DNA of 23,280 nt from Microcystis sp. T1-4 (GTDB lineage: Bacteria > Cyanobacteriota > Cyanobacteriia > Cyanobacteriales > Microcystaceae), in the NCBI RefSeq assembly GCF_000297435.1, contig NZ_CAIP01000109.1, positions 1 through 23,280 of the forward strand. The letters run 5' to 3'. Made by a program: the position numbers and the translations under genes. The notes beneath the pieces were generated by a model. That model was given only the letters and a program-made list of their open reading frames with translations. It was not told the DNA's origin and did not search any database. This document shows, piece by piece, positions 1 through 7,570 of this stretch (position 1 is its first letter; every line of letters begins with the position of its first letter).

Positions 1-1
1 G

Positions 2-427
2 AACCTAGAAGAGCCGAATATTTTACTGGCAGCAGAACAGGGATATATTGAACTCTATACATCGGCTTTTACCATGGCTGAAGTTGTTTATATTAAATCT
101 CTAAAAGCGAAACGAGATTTATCTGATTTAGAGCAGGAAAATATTATTAACAACCTATTTTCTAATGAATGGATAAAGTTAGTAGGATTTGAACGAGAGA
201 CATCGGAAATCAATCGTTATCTGATTAGGAGTTATAAACTACAACCCTTTGATGCACTACATCTCGCTACAGCGATTAGGATGAAGCTTGATTATTTTGA
301 TACCGTAGATCAAAAATTAATTGATAAAGTTCCACAAGAGGTTAATTTTTCTCCCAATTATCCCAAAAAAGTTATTATACAAAAGCCATTTATCGAGGGT
401 TTTCAACCTCCCTTACCATTTCTATGA
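2..427 (+). CDS. PIN-domain protein (VapC-like), 5' end outside the window
   Basis: The reading frame is open from base 2, upstream of the first ATG (74), and the upstream residues (NLEEPNILLAAEQGYIELYT) read straight into TSAFTMAEVVYIK. That is the usual PIN-fold stretch before the second acidic active-site residue, so the ATG at 74 is an internal Met and the gene starts before the window. The Glu of MAEVVY and the Asp of PFDALHLATAIRMK fit the second and third metal-binding acids; the first Asp, near the true N terminus, is not in the window. PIN proteins are Mg-dependent ribonucleases, often the toxins of VapBC-type pairs. The partner antitoxin would lie upstream and cannot be seen. No gene follows on this strand before the ppsA terminator, only a short palindrome at 450-463. 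The family is fairly secure; the toxin role is inference. Confidence 0.8.
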   Translation, partial: NLEEPNILLAAEQGYIELYTSAFTMAEVVYIKSLKAKRDLSDLEQENIINNLFSNEWIKLVGFERETSEINRYLIRSYKLQPFDALHLATAIRMKLDYFDTVDQKLIDKVPQEVNFSPNYPKKVIIQKPFIEGFQPPLPFL

Positions 428-587
428 TTAAACTGATGATATAACGTTTCTCACACCTGTGAGGCACAGTTAAACCTTTGCTGATTAAGCTTTTCAACAT
501 CGATAATGTACCTCTTGCGAACAGGAAACGCTATATATAATAATTAGCAATTAAATAGACTCGATTAATATTGTCAACATACTAAGA

Positions 588-616
588 TAAAAAAAGGTGG
601 GCAAGTCCCACCTTTA
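588..616 (-). terminator. Intrinsic terminator of ppsA
   Basis: A perfect 9-bp stem (AAAGGTGGG at 593-601 pairing with CCCACCTTT at 607-615) has a 5-nt loop. On the minus strand it is followed by an uninterrupted run of Ts (complement of 589-595). It begins about 10 bases past the ppsA stop codon, a textbook rho-independent position. Confidence 0.9.
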
Positions 617-624
617 TCACTAAA

Positions 625-3066
625 CTATTGTCCTTGCTCCACTGCTGCCACCATCAATAAAGTCTTGAGGACAGAATCAGGATTAAGACTGATAGAATCG
701 ATGCCTAATTCCACTAAAAATTGAGCAAATTCGGGATAATCACTGGGAGCTTGACCACAGATACCGATTTTGCGATTTTGGGCTTTAGCGGTTTCAATGG
801 CCATTTTCACCATGCGTTTAACTCCCTCATTCCGTTCATCAAAAAGATGGGCAACCAGGGCAGAATCCCGATCTAATCCTAAGGTTAATTGGGTCAAATC
901 ATTAGAACCGATCGAAAATCCGTCAAACACCTGAGCAAATTGGTCGGCAAGAATTACATTACTTGGTAACTCACACATCACATAAACTTGCAAACCATTA
1001 ACCCCGCGTTCGAGACCATTTTTCGCCATTTCTTCGAGGACTCTCATCCCTTCTTCGGGGGTACGACAGAAAGGAATCATCGGAATCACATTAGTTAATC
1101 CCATTTCTTCCCGGACCATTTTCAGCGCCCGACATTCCAAAGCAAAAGCCTCGCGATAATTAGGATCAGTATAACGGGAAGCGCCGCGCCAACCGATCAT
1201 CGGGTTTTCTTCCTTGGGTTCAAAGGGTTTGCCACCCAATAAATTAGCGTATTCATTGGATTTAAAATCGGACATCCGCACAATTACATCTTTGGGGTAG
1301 AATGCGGCTGCAATCATGGCAATTCCCCGGGCCAATTTATCGACGAAAAATTGGGGTTTATCCTCGTAGTGTTTGGTTAATTCGGCGATTTGGTCTTTTA
1401 CGTCCCCTTCTTCCAGTTCGTGGAATTTCAGCAAGGCGCTGGGGTGGGCCTGAATATGGTTAGCGATAATAAACTCTAGACGTGCTAAACCAACTCCTTG
1501 GGCAGGAATATCGGCAAAAGCGAAGGCTTTTTCGGGATTACCGATATTCATCAGGATTTTTGTCCGAGTTTGGGGCAAATTGTCCAGGGGAGTTTCAATA
1601 ATTTCAAAGGGTAGCAATCCGAGGTAAACTTTCCCCTCATCCCCTTCAGCACAGCAAACTGTGACTTCCTGACCAGTTTTAATCGTTTCCGTGGCATTAT
1701 TGCAACCCACGATCGCCGGAATGCCCATTTCTCGCGCGATAATAGCGGCATGGCAAGTACGACCACCCTGATTAGTAACGATCGCGCTTGCTTGTTTCAT
1801 AATCGGTTCCCAGTCGGGATCCGTGCGATTGGTGACGAGAACTTCTCCCGGTTTAAAGTTGTTGATTTTATCTACACTGAGGATGACTCTGGCTTTTCCT
1901 TGACCGATTGCCGCACCTACACTCCGTCCCACCGCTAAAACTTGACTTCTTTCTTTAATTTCGTAGGATTTAAGGATATTAGCTGCTTTTTGTGATTGTA
2001 CGGTTTCTGGGCGAGCCTGAACGATAAACAGTTCTCCCGTGATCCCATCTTTTGCCCATTCGATATCCATGGGGGTGTAGGTTCCGCGTACTTGCGAGTA
2101 ATGTTCCTCGATTTGGGTCGTCCAACGGGCTAAAGTGAGGATTTCTTGGTCGCTAATGCAGAATTGATCCTGTTCTAGCTTGTTAACTCGGATATTCTTG
2201 GTTAGACGCGATCCTCCATCATCGTAGATCATCTTGATGGCTTTACTGCCGAGGCGTTTGTCGAGGATGGGTTTGTAGCCGTTTTTAAGAGTGGGTTTAA
2301 AAACCAGATATTCGTCGGGGTTAACGGCACCTTGCACGACATTTTCCCCTAAACCGTAGGCTGCGGTGATTAAAGTGGCATTTTTGAACCCTGTTTCCGT
2401 ATCGATGGAAAACATCACCCCGGAGGTGGCTAGATCTGAACGCACCATTTTTTGGACACCGACGGAAAGGGCGACGGAAAAGTGATCGAAACCGTTATGA
2501 TGACGGTAGGAAATAGCGCGATCGGTGAATAAAGAGGCAAAACATTTATGGCAAGCTTCTAAAACTCCCCTCACCCCTTGCACGTTGAGGTAGGTTTCCT
2601 GTTGTCCAGCAAAACTCGCTTCTGGTAAGTCTTCGGCAGTGGCGCTCGATCGAACGGCCACATCAATGGAATGATAGAGATCATCGCCATAACGTTCACA
2701 GAGTCGGCGATAGGCAATAGCGATCGCATGACTTAAATCATCGGGGAACGGTGTATTGAGGATTAATGTGCGCGCTTGTTTACCTTTTTCTTGCAAGTTC
2801 TGCACATCATTTTCGTCTAAATCTTGGAAAATTTGTCTTAATTGTGCGTCTAGTCCGGCTTTTTCGACAAAGTGACGGTAAGCGTAAGCGGTGGTGGCGA
2901 ATCCTGTGGGTACATTAATCCCTTTCGGGGTTAATTGTTGGATCATTTCGCCTAAGGAGGAGTTTTTCCCACCGACTAATCCCACATCTTTGCTGTCTAC
3001 TTCTTCAAACCACAGAATTAATGCTTGTTCTCTAGAGGTTCTCGCAACATCTTGTAGTAGCATCAT
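625..3066 (-). CDS. ppsA: Phosphoenolpyruvate synthase
   Basis: This 813-residue protein has the full PEP synthase length and domain order. The N-terminal ATP-grasp-like nucleotide-binding domain has GLVGGKNSSLGEM near residues 29-41 and VRSSATAEDLPEASFAGQQ at 138-156. The swivelling phosphohistidine domain has GGRTCHAAIIAREMGIP, with catalytic His439. The C-terminal PEP/pyruvate TIM barrel has FSIGSNDLTQLTLGLDRD at 717-734 and GICGQAPSD with the proton-donating Cys at 770. It converts pyruvate, ATP and water to PEP, AMP and phosphate in the cytoplasm, feeding gluconeogenesis. Translation starts at one of two tandem ATGs; an AGAGG sequence about 11 bases upstream supports this start. No co-directional neighbour is close and it has its own terminator, so it looks monocistronic. 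Confidence 0.97.
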   Translation of the reverse strand: MMLLQDVARTSREQALILWFEEVDSKDVGLVGGKNSSLGEMIQQLTPKGINVPTGFATTAYAYRHFVEKAGLDAQLRQIFQDLDENDVQNLQEKGKQARTLILNTPFPDDLSHAIAIAYRRLCERYGDDLYHSIDVAVRSSATAEDLPEASFAGQQETYLNVQGVRGVLEACHKCFASLFTDRAISYRHHNGFDHFSVALSVGVQKMVRSDLATSGVMFSIDTETGFKNATLITAAYGLGENVVQGAVNPDEYLVFKPTLKNGYKPILDKRLGSKAIKMIYDDGGSRLTKNIRVNKLEQDQFCISDQEILTLARWTTQIEEHYSQVRGTYTPMDIEWAKDGITGELFIVQARPETVQSQKAANILKSYEIKERSQVLAVGRSVGAAIGQGKARVILSVDKINNFKPGEVLVTNRTDPDWEPIMKQASAIVTNQGGRTCHAAIIAREMGIPAIVGCNNATETIKTGQEVTVCCAEGDEGKVYLGLLPFEIIETPLDNLPQTRTKILMNIGNPEKAFAFADIPAQGVGLARLEFIIANHIQAHPSALLKFHELEEGDVKDQIAELTKHYEDKPQFFVDKLARGIAMIAAAFYPKDVIVRMSDFKSNEYANLLGGKPFEPKEENPMIGWRGASRYTDPNYREAFALECRALKMVREEMGLTNVIPMIPFCRTPEEGMRVLEEMAKNGLERGVNGLQVYVMCELPSNVILADQFAQVFDGFSIGSNDLTQLTLGLDRDSALVAHLFDERNEGVKRMVKMAIETAKAQNRKIGICGQAPSDYPEFAQFLVELGIDSISLNPDSVLKTLLMVAAVEQGQ

Positions 3067-3433
3067 AAGTATTTTTACCTCTGTACTTTATACTTTCAGT
3101 TTAGCGACATACCATCTTCAAAAACCCTTGAGTTTGATATTTATTTACAAAACTATATAATAGCAAACTCAGCTACGATCACCCTATCTCTAAAGGGTTT
3201 AATTGTCTAGCTACTTAACACAAAAATTAATAAACTAATCAGGAGTCTCAACAGTAACTTTCCTCAATGATAGCCTTAGTTATCTCAAAATAGTTACAGC
3301 AGTTATCTCAATGGTGAGATAGGAAGTTTTCGTTTTGGGGAGTCGGTCGTCAGCAGTCAGGAGTCAATACCAAATTAGGTTAGACTTTTTTTTATGAGAA
3401 GGGCTGTAATTTAGCAATACGTCACCTTCAGTT
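3067..3433. other. Gene-free spacer with candidate regulatory palindromes
   Basis: I see no coding sequence here. The half next to ppsA must carry its promoter. A 7-bp inverted repeat GAGTTTG/CAAACTC (3130-3136 and 3164-3170) flanks an AT-rich stretch and is a possible operator. Farther out, AGTTATCTCAA occurs twice (about 3278 and 3301), and the second copy forms the hairpin TATCTCA-ATGG-TGAGATA (3304-3321). Bases 3345-3372 carry the CAGTCAGGAGTCA-type simple repeat common between cyanobacterial genes. No PIN-domain partner follows the UPF0175 gene. Confidence 0.5.
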
Positions 3434-3688
3434 TTAGGCATTTTCAAAGTCTGATAATAGTTCTTCTTCTGTTAAGTCAATCATCCCTACGCCAAAATCG
3501 GTCAATCTCAATAAAAAATTAACCCTATCCACTCCTAATAAATTGGCAGCCATACCGGACGAAATACGTTTCATCTCAAAGAGTTTTACTACCATAGCCC
3601 AGGTTGCTTCTCTCTCGAATTCCTCGCGGGTTTTTTGAAGAAAGTCGGGTAAATTTTCAGGATAATTGATTGTGAGTTGTAAAGTCAT
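3434..3688 (-). CDS. UPF0175 family antitoxin-like protein (orphan)
   Basis: This 84-residue protein has the UPF0175 layout. A short N-terminal strand (LQLTINYPENLP) leads into a helix ending ATWAMVVKLFEMKRIS. A helix-turn-helix-like SSGMAANLLGVDRVNFLLRL follows, then the acidic tail MIDLTEEELLSDFENA. UPF0175 genes are usually followed directly by a PIN-domain (DUF3368) gene and are regarded as DNA-binding antitoxins. Here nothing resembling that partner follows; the next minus-strand gene is ppsA, about 370 bases on. The Shine-Dalgarno sequence is weak. It is therefore a solitary antitoxin-like protein or the remnant of a broken toxin-antitoxin pair. The family is probable from sequence; the antitoxin role is inferred from family context. 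Confidence 0.8.
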   Translation of the reverse strand: MTLQLTINYPENLPDFLQKTREEFEREATWAMVVKLFEMKRISSGMAANLLGVDRVNFLLRLTDFGVGMIDLTEEELLSDFENA

Positions 3689-3714
3689 ATCTCGTGCTAT
3701 ATTTATCTAATTTT

Positions 3715-3756
3715 TCTAGGTTGGATTTCACCTAGTTTAGCTCCATCCAACCTAGA
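3715..3756 (-). terminator. Long hairpin downstream of the M16 peptidase pair
   Basis: A perfect 12-bp stem (TCTAGGTTGGAT at 3715-3726 with ATCCAACCTAGA at 3745-3756) has an 18-base loop and lies 6 bases past the stop of the non-catalytic M16 gene. On the minus strand it is followed by As rather than Ts, so it may work as a transcript-end stabiliser rather than a standard intrinsic terminator. It also lies directly upstream of the UPF0175 start. Confidence 0.5.
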
Positions 3757-3761
3757 TTTAT

Positions 3762-5210
3762 TTATAGTTGTGTAATGGTGACATCAACAGTTTTAACCGT
3801 AGTTCCCAAACTGGATAAAGGAGGTTGAATTTCCTGTTCATTACCCACTACTAGAGTCACAATTTGATTCGGTTGTAGATATTGTTGGGCCACTCGTTGA
3901 ATATCGGCAATTGTCACCCCTTTTACCGCTTGTTGATAACGGAAGATAAAATCTTGGGGATAACCATAGTATTCATAGGTCATCAATCGCGATAAATTTT
4001 GAGCAGGTTTCTCAAACTTAAAAACAAAAGAATTGAGAATAGCATTTTTAGCATCTGCCAATTCTTTTGCGGTAACGGGTTGATTGCGAAGGCGCTCGAT
4101 TTCGCCTAAAATTGCCTTAATAAAAGGTACGGTGGCATCGGTGCGAGTTTGACCTCCCGCAATAAATAAACCGGGATAATCATAACGACTATTCCAGATA
4201 CCATAGACAGAATAAGCTAATCCTTGACGGGAACGTACTTCATTAAATAAACGACCACCAAAACCGCTTAAAATCTCATTTAATACCGTTAAAGCGGGAT
4301 AGTCGGGACTATCCAAACGACCACCAAGATGACCTAATAAAACGCTACTCTGGGTTAATTGGGGTTGATTGACGACAAAGACACCTTGAAGATTTTTTTG
4401 GGTTGCCGAAGGGGTGACAATTTTAGTGGCAGTGGCGGGATTTTTCCAATCACCAAAAGTCTTATTGATTAATGCTTTCATCGACTGAGAATCAAAATCA
4501 CCGACAATTCCTAAAATTATTTGGTCGGGACGGACATAGGTACGATAAAAATCGATTAAATCCTGACGGTCAATATTAGCTAAAGTGCTATATTCTACAG
4601 TACGAGCGTAGGGGCTACTATCACCATAGACTAGCTTTTTAAACTCCCGACTAGCAATATCACTGGGATCATCATTACGTCGAGCAATCGCTCCTTTTTC
4701 CTGAACTTTAGCTAATTCCACCCTCTGACTTTCAAAAGCTGGGGAACGCAAAACCTCAGCAAAGAGATTAAAAACTGCTTCTAAATCTTCACTAAGGGCG
4801 CTAAAACTAGCAGTTCCAGCGTTAAGATCGATCGAGGTTTCTACGAGGGCTGCTCTTTGTTCTAATAATTGATTTAAGACATTAGAAGGATGGTTTGCCG
4901 TGCCACCACTACGCAGCACGGTTCCAGTAATATCGGCTAATCCGACTTTTTCCCCCGGTTCTAATCTTCCTCCCGTCCGAATCATCGCCGTACCACTCAC
5001 TAAAGGTAAGCTCCGATCCTCCACTAAATAAACCACCATACCATTATCTAGTTGATAGCGCTCGTATTGGGGAACTGTCACTTCAGGAAGAGGAGGAAAA
5101 GTTAAATCGGTAAAATGTCGCGGGGTTTGGGCAATTGCCGGGGAACGAAAAGCTAGGACACCTATCAGGGTGAGCAGGATTAAACCTAGCCATTGTAAGC
5201 GTTTTTTCAT
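3762..5210 (-). CDS. Exported M16 peptidase-like protein lacking the zinc site
   Basis: This 482-residue M16B (pitrilysin-like) protein has an N-terminal signal sequence (hydrophobic residues 8-20, cleavage probably near IAQ at 26-28). The first M16 half begins at YERYQLDNGMVVYLVED (49-65). Where active members carry HXXEH, this one reads VGLADITGTVLRS (89-101), so it cannot bind zinc there. The second half has NEVRSRQGLAYSVYG (323-337), the Arg...Tyr-type segment found in the non-catalytic subunit of two-chain M16B peptidases. It lies directly downstream of the HXXEH-containing gene on the same strand. The likely role is the substrate-binding subunit of a heterodimeric periplasmic metallopeptidase. 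The missing zinc motif is seen directly; the heterodimer is inference from family precedent. Confidence 0.9.
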   Translation of the reverse strand: MKKRLQWLGLILLTLIGVLAFRSPAIAQTPRHFTDLTFPPLPEVTVPQYERYQLDNGMVVYLVEDRSLPLVSGTAMIRTGGRLEPGEKVGLADITGTVLRSGGTANHPSNVLNQLLEQRAALVETSIDLNAGTASFSALSEDLEAVFNLFAEVLRSPAFESQRVELAKVQEKGAIARRNDDPSDIASREFKKLVYGDSSPYARTVEYSTLANIDRQDLIDFYRTYVRPDQIILGIVGDFDSQSMKALINKTFGDWKNPATATKIVTPSATQKNLQGVFVVNQPQLTQSSVLLGHLGGRLDSPDYPALTVLNEILSGFGGRLFNEVRSRQGLAYSVYGIWNSRYDYPGLFIAGGQTRTDATVPFIKAILGEIERLRNQPVTAKELADAKNAILNSFVFKFEKPAQNLSRLMTYEYYGYPQDFIFRYQQAVKGVTIADIQRVAQQYLQPNQIVTLVVGNEQEIQPPLSSLGTTVKTVDVTITQL

Positions 5211-5223
5211 GATTATATTTATT

Positions 5224-5347
5224 TGAGGTTTTGGGTGTTAGGTTTTAGGTTTTAGGGTTTTAGGGTGTTGGGGTGTTGGGGTGTTAGGGTGTTGGGGTTT
5301 TAGGGTTTTAGGGTTTTAGCGTGTTGGGGTGTTAGGATGTTGGGGTG
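5224..5347. repeat. G/T-rich degenerate tandem repeat, telomere-like
   Basis: The 120-odd bases between the two M16 genes are built from interchanging units of about 8 bases, GGTTTTAG, GGTGTTGG and GGTGTTAG. The plus strand carries essentially no C in this stretch. It resembles TTTTAGGG telomere-type repeats but is irregular. On the transcribed (minus) strand this is a C/A-rich leader upstream of the second M16 gene. No reading frame of interest is present. Confidence 0.85.
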
Positions 5348-5395
5348 GTCACTGCGTGCGCGTTGCGGGGGGTGATGGGGTTTTAGTTGAAATTC

Positions 5396-5444
5396 CCCCA
5401 CTTTCCCCACTTTCCCCACTTTCCCCACTTTCCCCATTTCCCCA
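5396..5444. repeat. 9-bp tandem repeat CCCCACTTT
   Basis: Four near-perfect CCCCACTTT copies start at 5396, 5405, 5414 and 5423, followed by a decayed CCCCATTTC copy. The block ends just short of the stop codon of the catalytic M16 gene. A related repeat in the opposite orientation (GGGGAAGTG, 7125-7157) lies just upstream of the same gene, so the gene is bracketed by inverted, related tandem repeats. Confidence 0.9.
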
Positions 5445-5449
5445 TCTAT

Positions 5450-7006
5450 CTATTTCGGTAAAATTCGGCCAATAGTGCGATTTCCGGGGGTAAAAGTCTC
5501 TTTAGCCACTCGTTGAATATCAGCTGCCGTGACAGCATTATAAGCATCTAATTGGGCGAATAAATTACGCCAATCGCCGGTTTTTACCTCGTATTCAATC
5601 AAGGATCGCGCCATGCCCATGTTAGAATCAAGACCTCTTAATAGGGCTGCCCGTAGTTGATTTTTAACCCGTTCTAATTCCTGTTCCGAAACCGGTTCAT
5701 TTTTCAATCTTTCCAACTCCAAATTTAAACCCTGCGCTACTTCCTCCAGGCTGACATTAGGAGCGCTGAGAGCATAGAATAACAGCAAATTCGGGTATTT
5801 ATCCCCCGGAAAGCCGTTAAATCCCTGGGCAGCGAGGGCAAGTTGTTTGTCCTCCACTAAAGCTTTATACAGTCGCGAAGTTCTTCCTTCACTCATTAAA
5901 GTGGCAATAACCTCGTAAACCGCATGATCGGGATGATTGAGGGCGGGACGATGGTATCCTTCTAAATACCAAGGCTGCGAGTCTAATTTTAGGGTAATTT
6001 CCTTGGTTTTGGTTTGCTCCGGTTCCACTACCGTCACCTGGGGGGGTTTTGGTTTAGCGGGAAAACGACCAAAATAAACCTTAGCTAACTGTTTGACCTG
6101 TTCTGGGTCCACATCCCCGGCGATAGCTATGGTTAAATTACTGGCAGGATAAAATTTATCGAAAAAGTTTTGGATATCTGAGGGTTCCAGATTGCGAATA
6201 TCTCGATCGTAGCCGATAACGGGACGTTTGTAGGGATGGACAGTATAAGCTTGATCGAGAAAAGCTTCGATTAATAGACCCAAGGGGCTATTATCCGTCC
6301 GCATCCGTCTTTCTTCTAGAATTACGTCTTTTTCTTTGTAAAATTCCCGTTGGAAGACCGGTTCTAAAAATCGTTCCGATTCCAAAGACATCCATAATTC
6401 CAATTTATTCGACGGGAAACTGTAAAAATAGCTAGTTGCATCGCTGGAAGTGGTGGCATTTAAACCGACTCCCCCCTGAGTTTCGACGATTTGCCCGTAT
6501 TCGTTGCGTTGGACGAATTTCTCGGACTCTGCCTTCGCTTGTTGAAATTCTTCCGTTAATTTAGCCACTTCTGCGCTTTTACCTGCTTTTTTGGCCGCTT
6601 GCAGTTCTTTGTCTATAGCTTCAAGGCGATCGAGGACTTTTTTCTCGCTAAGATAATCGGTAGTACCGATGGTTTTTGTGCCTTTAAAGGCTAAATGTTC
6701 CAAAAAGTGAGCAACTCCTGTTTTACCGTCCGGTTCATCGGCACCTCCCACATCCGCATAGGTGACAAAGGAAATAACTGGGGCATCGCGATTTTCTAGG
6801 ATAATAAATTTTAGTCCGTTATCGAGGCGAAATTCGGTAATTTTTTGTTGAAATTGCTTAAGGTAGGGGGTAATCGATTGTACATCGGCTGGTTCCTCTT
6901 TCGCTTGGGCAAGAAGGGGTGAGAAACTCCCAAAACTCCAAAACACAAGGAAAGCCACCCAGAAGCCGATTACAGCCCGATAATGGGGGTTATTTTTAAT
7001 GATCAT
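5450..7006 (-). CDS. Exported zinc metallopeptidase, M16 family (catalytic subunit)
   Basis: This 518-residue M16 peptidase has a signal sequence or N-terminal anchor (hydrophobic residues 12-33, possible cleavage at LAQA). The inverted zinc motif is in GVAHFLEHLAFKGT: His100, Glu103 and His104. The third zinc ligand is probably in DVILEERR (Glu231 or Glu232). The spacing is longer than usual because a Lys/Glu/Ala-rich, probably coiled-coil insert occupies residues 120-166. Extra residues at this point occur in some bacterial members. The second half is a degenerate M16 domain. The gene precedes the zinc-less partner on the same strand, with a repeat-filled gap of about 240 bases. It probably degrades peptides or misfolded polypeptides outside the cytoplasm; the substrate is unknown. 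No good Shine-Dalgarno sequence is visible at this ATG. Confidence 0.93.
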   Translation of the reverse strand: MIIKNNPHYRAVIGFWVAFLVFWSFGSFSPLLAQAKEEPADVQSITPYLKQFQQKITEFRLDNGLKFIILENRDAPVISFVTYADVGGADEPDGKTGVAHFLEHLAFKGTKTIGTTDYLSEKKVLDRLEAIDKELQAAKKAGKSAEVAKLTEEFQQAKAESEKFVQRNEYGQIVETQGGVGLNATTSSDATSYFYSFPSNKLELWMSLESERFLEPVFQREFYKEKDVILEERRMRTDNSPLGLLIEAFLDQAYTVHPYKRPVIGYDRDIRNLEPSDIQNFFDKFYPASNLTIAIAGDVDPEQVKQLAKVYFGRFPAKPKPPQVTVVEPEQTKTKEITLKLDSQPWYLEGYHRPALNHPDHAVYEVIATLMSEGRTSRLYKALVEDKQLALAAQGFNGFPGDKYPNLLLFYALSAPNVSLEEVAQGLNLELERLKNEPVSEQELERVKNQLRAALLRGLDSNMGMARSLIEYEVKTGDWRNLFAQLDAYNAVTAADIQRVAKETFTPGNRTIGRILPK

Positions 7007-7124
7007 AGATAGTTTTATCAGGTATCGTGGGAGCGAGAGATCGATCGCTCTGTTCGATCTTAGCAGTCGATTGTTAGGAGAGGGGGAGTGGGAATTGTGA
7101 ATTATGAATTATAAATGATGAATT

Positions 7125-7157
7125 GGGAAGTGGGGAAGTGGGGAAGTGGGGAAGTGG
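7125..7157. repeat. 9-bp tandem repeat GGGGAAGTG
   Basis: About 3.7 perfect copies of a 9-bp unit lie about 120 bases upstream of the catalytic M16 gene. The unit is close to the reverse complement of the CCCCACTTT repeat at 5396. Confidence 0.9.
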
Positions 7158-7267
7158 CAATGGGGGCTTTTCAGTAAACAGTAAACAGTTAAGCTAAGAC
7201 GCATTTAAACCGCTTATTCTTAGATTAGCCGAACCTCCCCCAATCCCTTTACTGTTGCCTTTTGCCG

Positions 7268-7289
7268 TTCGGCTGAGCTCACGGCCGAA
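7268..7289. repeat. Short interspersed palindrome TTCGGC...GCCGAA
   Basis: The stem TTCGGC (7268-7273) pairs with GCCGAA (7284-7289) around TGAGCTCACG. It interrupts a run of TTGCCTTTTGCC simple repeats, suggesting a small mobile palindrome inserted into older repeat DNA. Confidence 0.6.
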
Positions 7290-7340
7290 GCCTCTTGCCT
7301 TTTGCCTCGTCTCAACAAGCAATTTAAATTACGAACAGCT

Positions 7341-7478
7341 TAGGGACTTGCGTGGGAATAATATCCCAATCGATCGGAGGGCGCAAGCTTTGCGCCCCTA
7401 CAGTAACGGATTTTGCCCACAATGTAGGGGCGAACTGCGTTCGCCCAAAAGGTACATTATCAAAGCGCAAGTCCCTTA
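7341..7478. mobile_element. MITE-like palindromic element (about 135 bp)
   Basis: The ends are near-perfect inverted repeats: TAGGGACTTGCG at 7341-7352, and CGCAAGTCCCTTA at 7466-7478 reads as its reverse complement with one extra base. Two strong hairpins lie inside: GGGCGCAA/TTGCGCCC (7379-7397) and GGGCGAA/TTCGCCC (7428-7446). They are flanked by CCTACA and TGTAGG, so the internal arms can also pair with each other. No coding capacity is present. TAGGG ends fit a non-autonomous element that duplicates TA on insertion, but a target duplication cannot be confirmed without an empty site. Confidence 0.7.
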
Positions 7479-7570
7479 TCAGTTATCATTTCATTGTTTA
7501 CTGTTCACTGTATCTCAACAGTAGAAGAATTTCTATAACATCGTCAAGTTTATTACTGTTTGGGCGACTA

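Larger units (their letters stand above)
7007..7570. other. Gene-free spacer packed with repeats
   Basis: This 560-base region has open frames but nothing protein-like. From the left it holds a GAGCGA/TCGCTC inverted repeat (7031-7050) just upstream of the M16 gene and the 9-bp tandem repeat at 7125. CAGTAAACAGT simple repeats follow near 7171. Next come TTGCCTTTTGCC repeats interrupted by the palindrome at 7268, and then the MITE-like element at 7341. It separates the M16 pair from the NACHT gene pair. Confidence 0.75.

Noticed and set aside
5224..5347. Telomere-like TTTTAGGG repeats as evidence for a linear end or eukaryotic DNA
   Set aside because: The units are irregular, internal and lie between two bacterial genes; it is a simple G/T-rich repeat.
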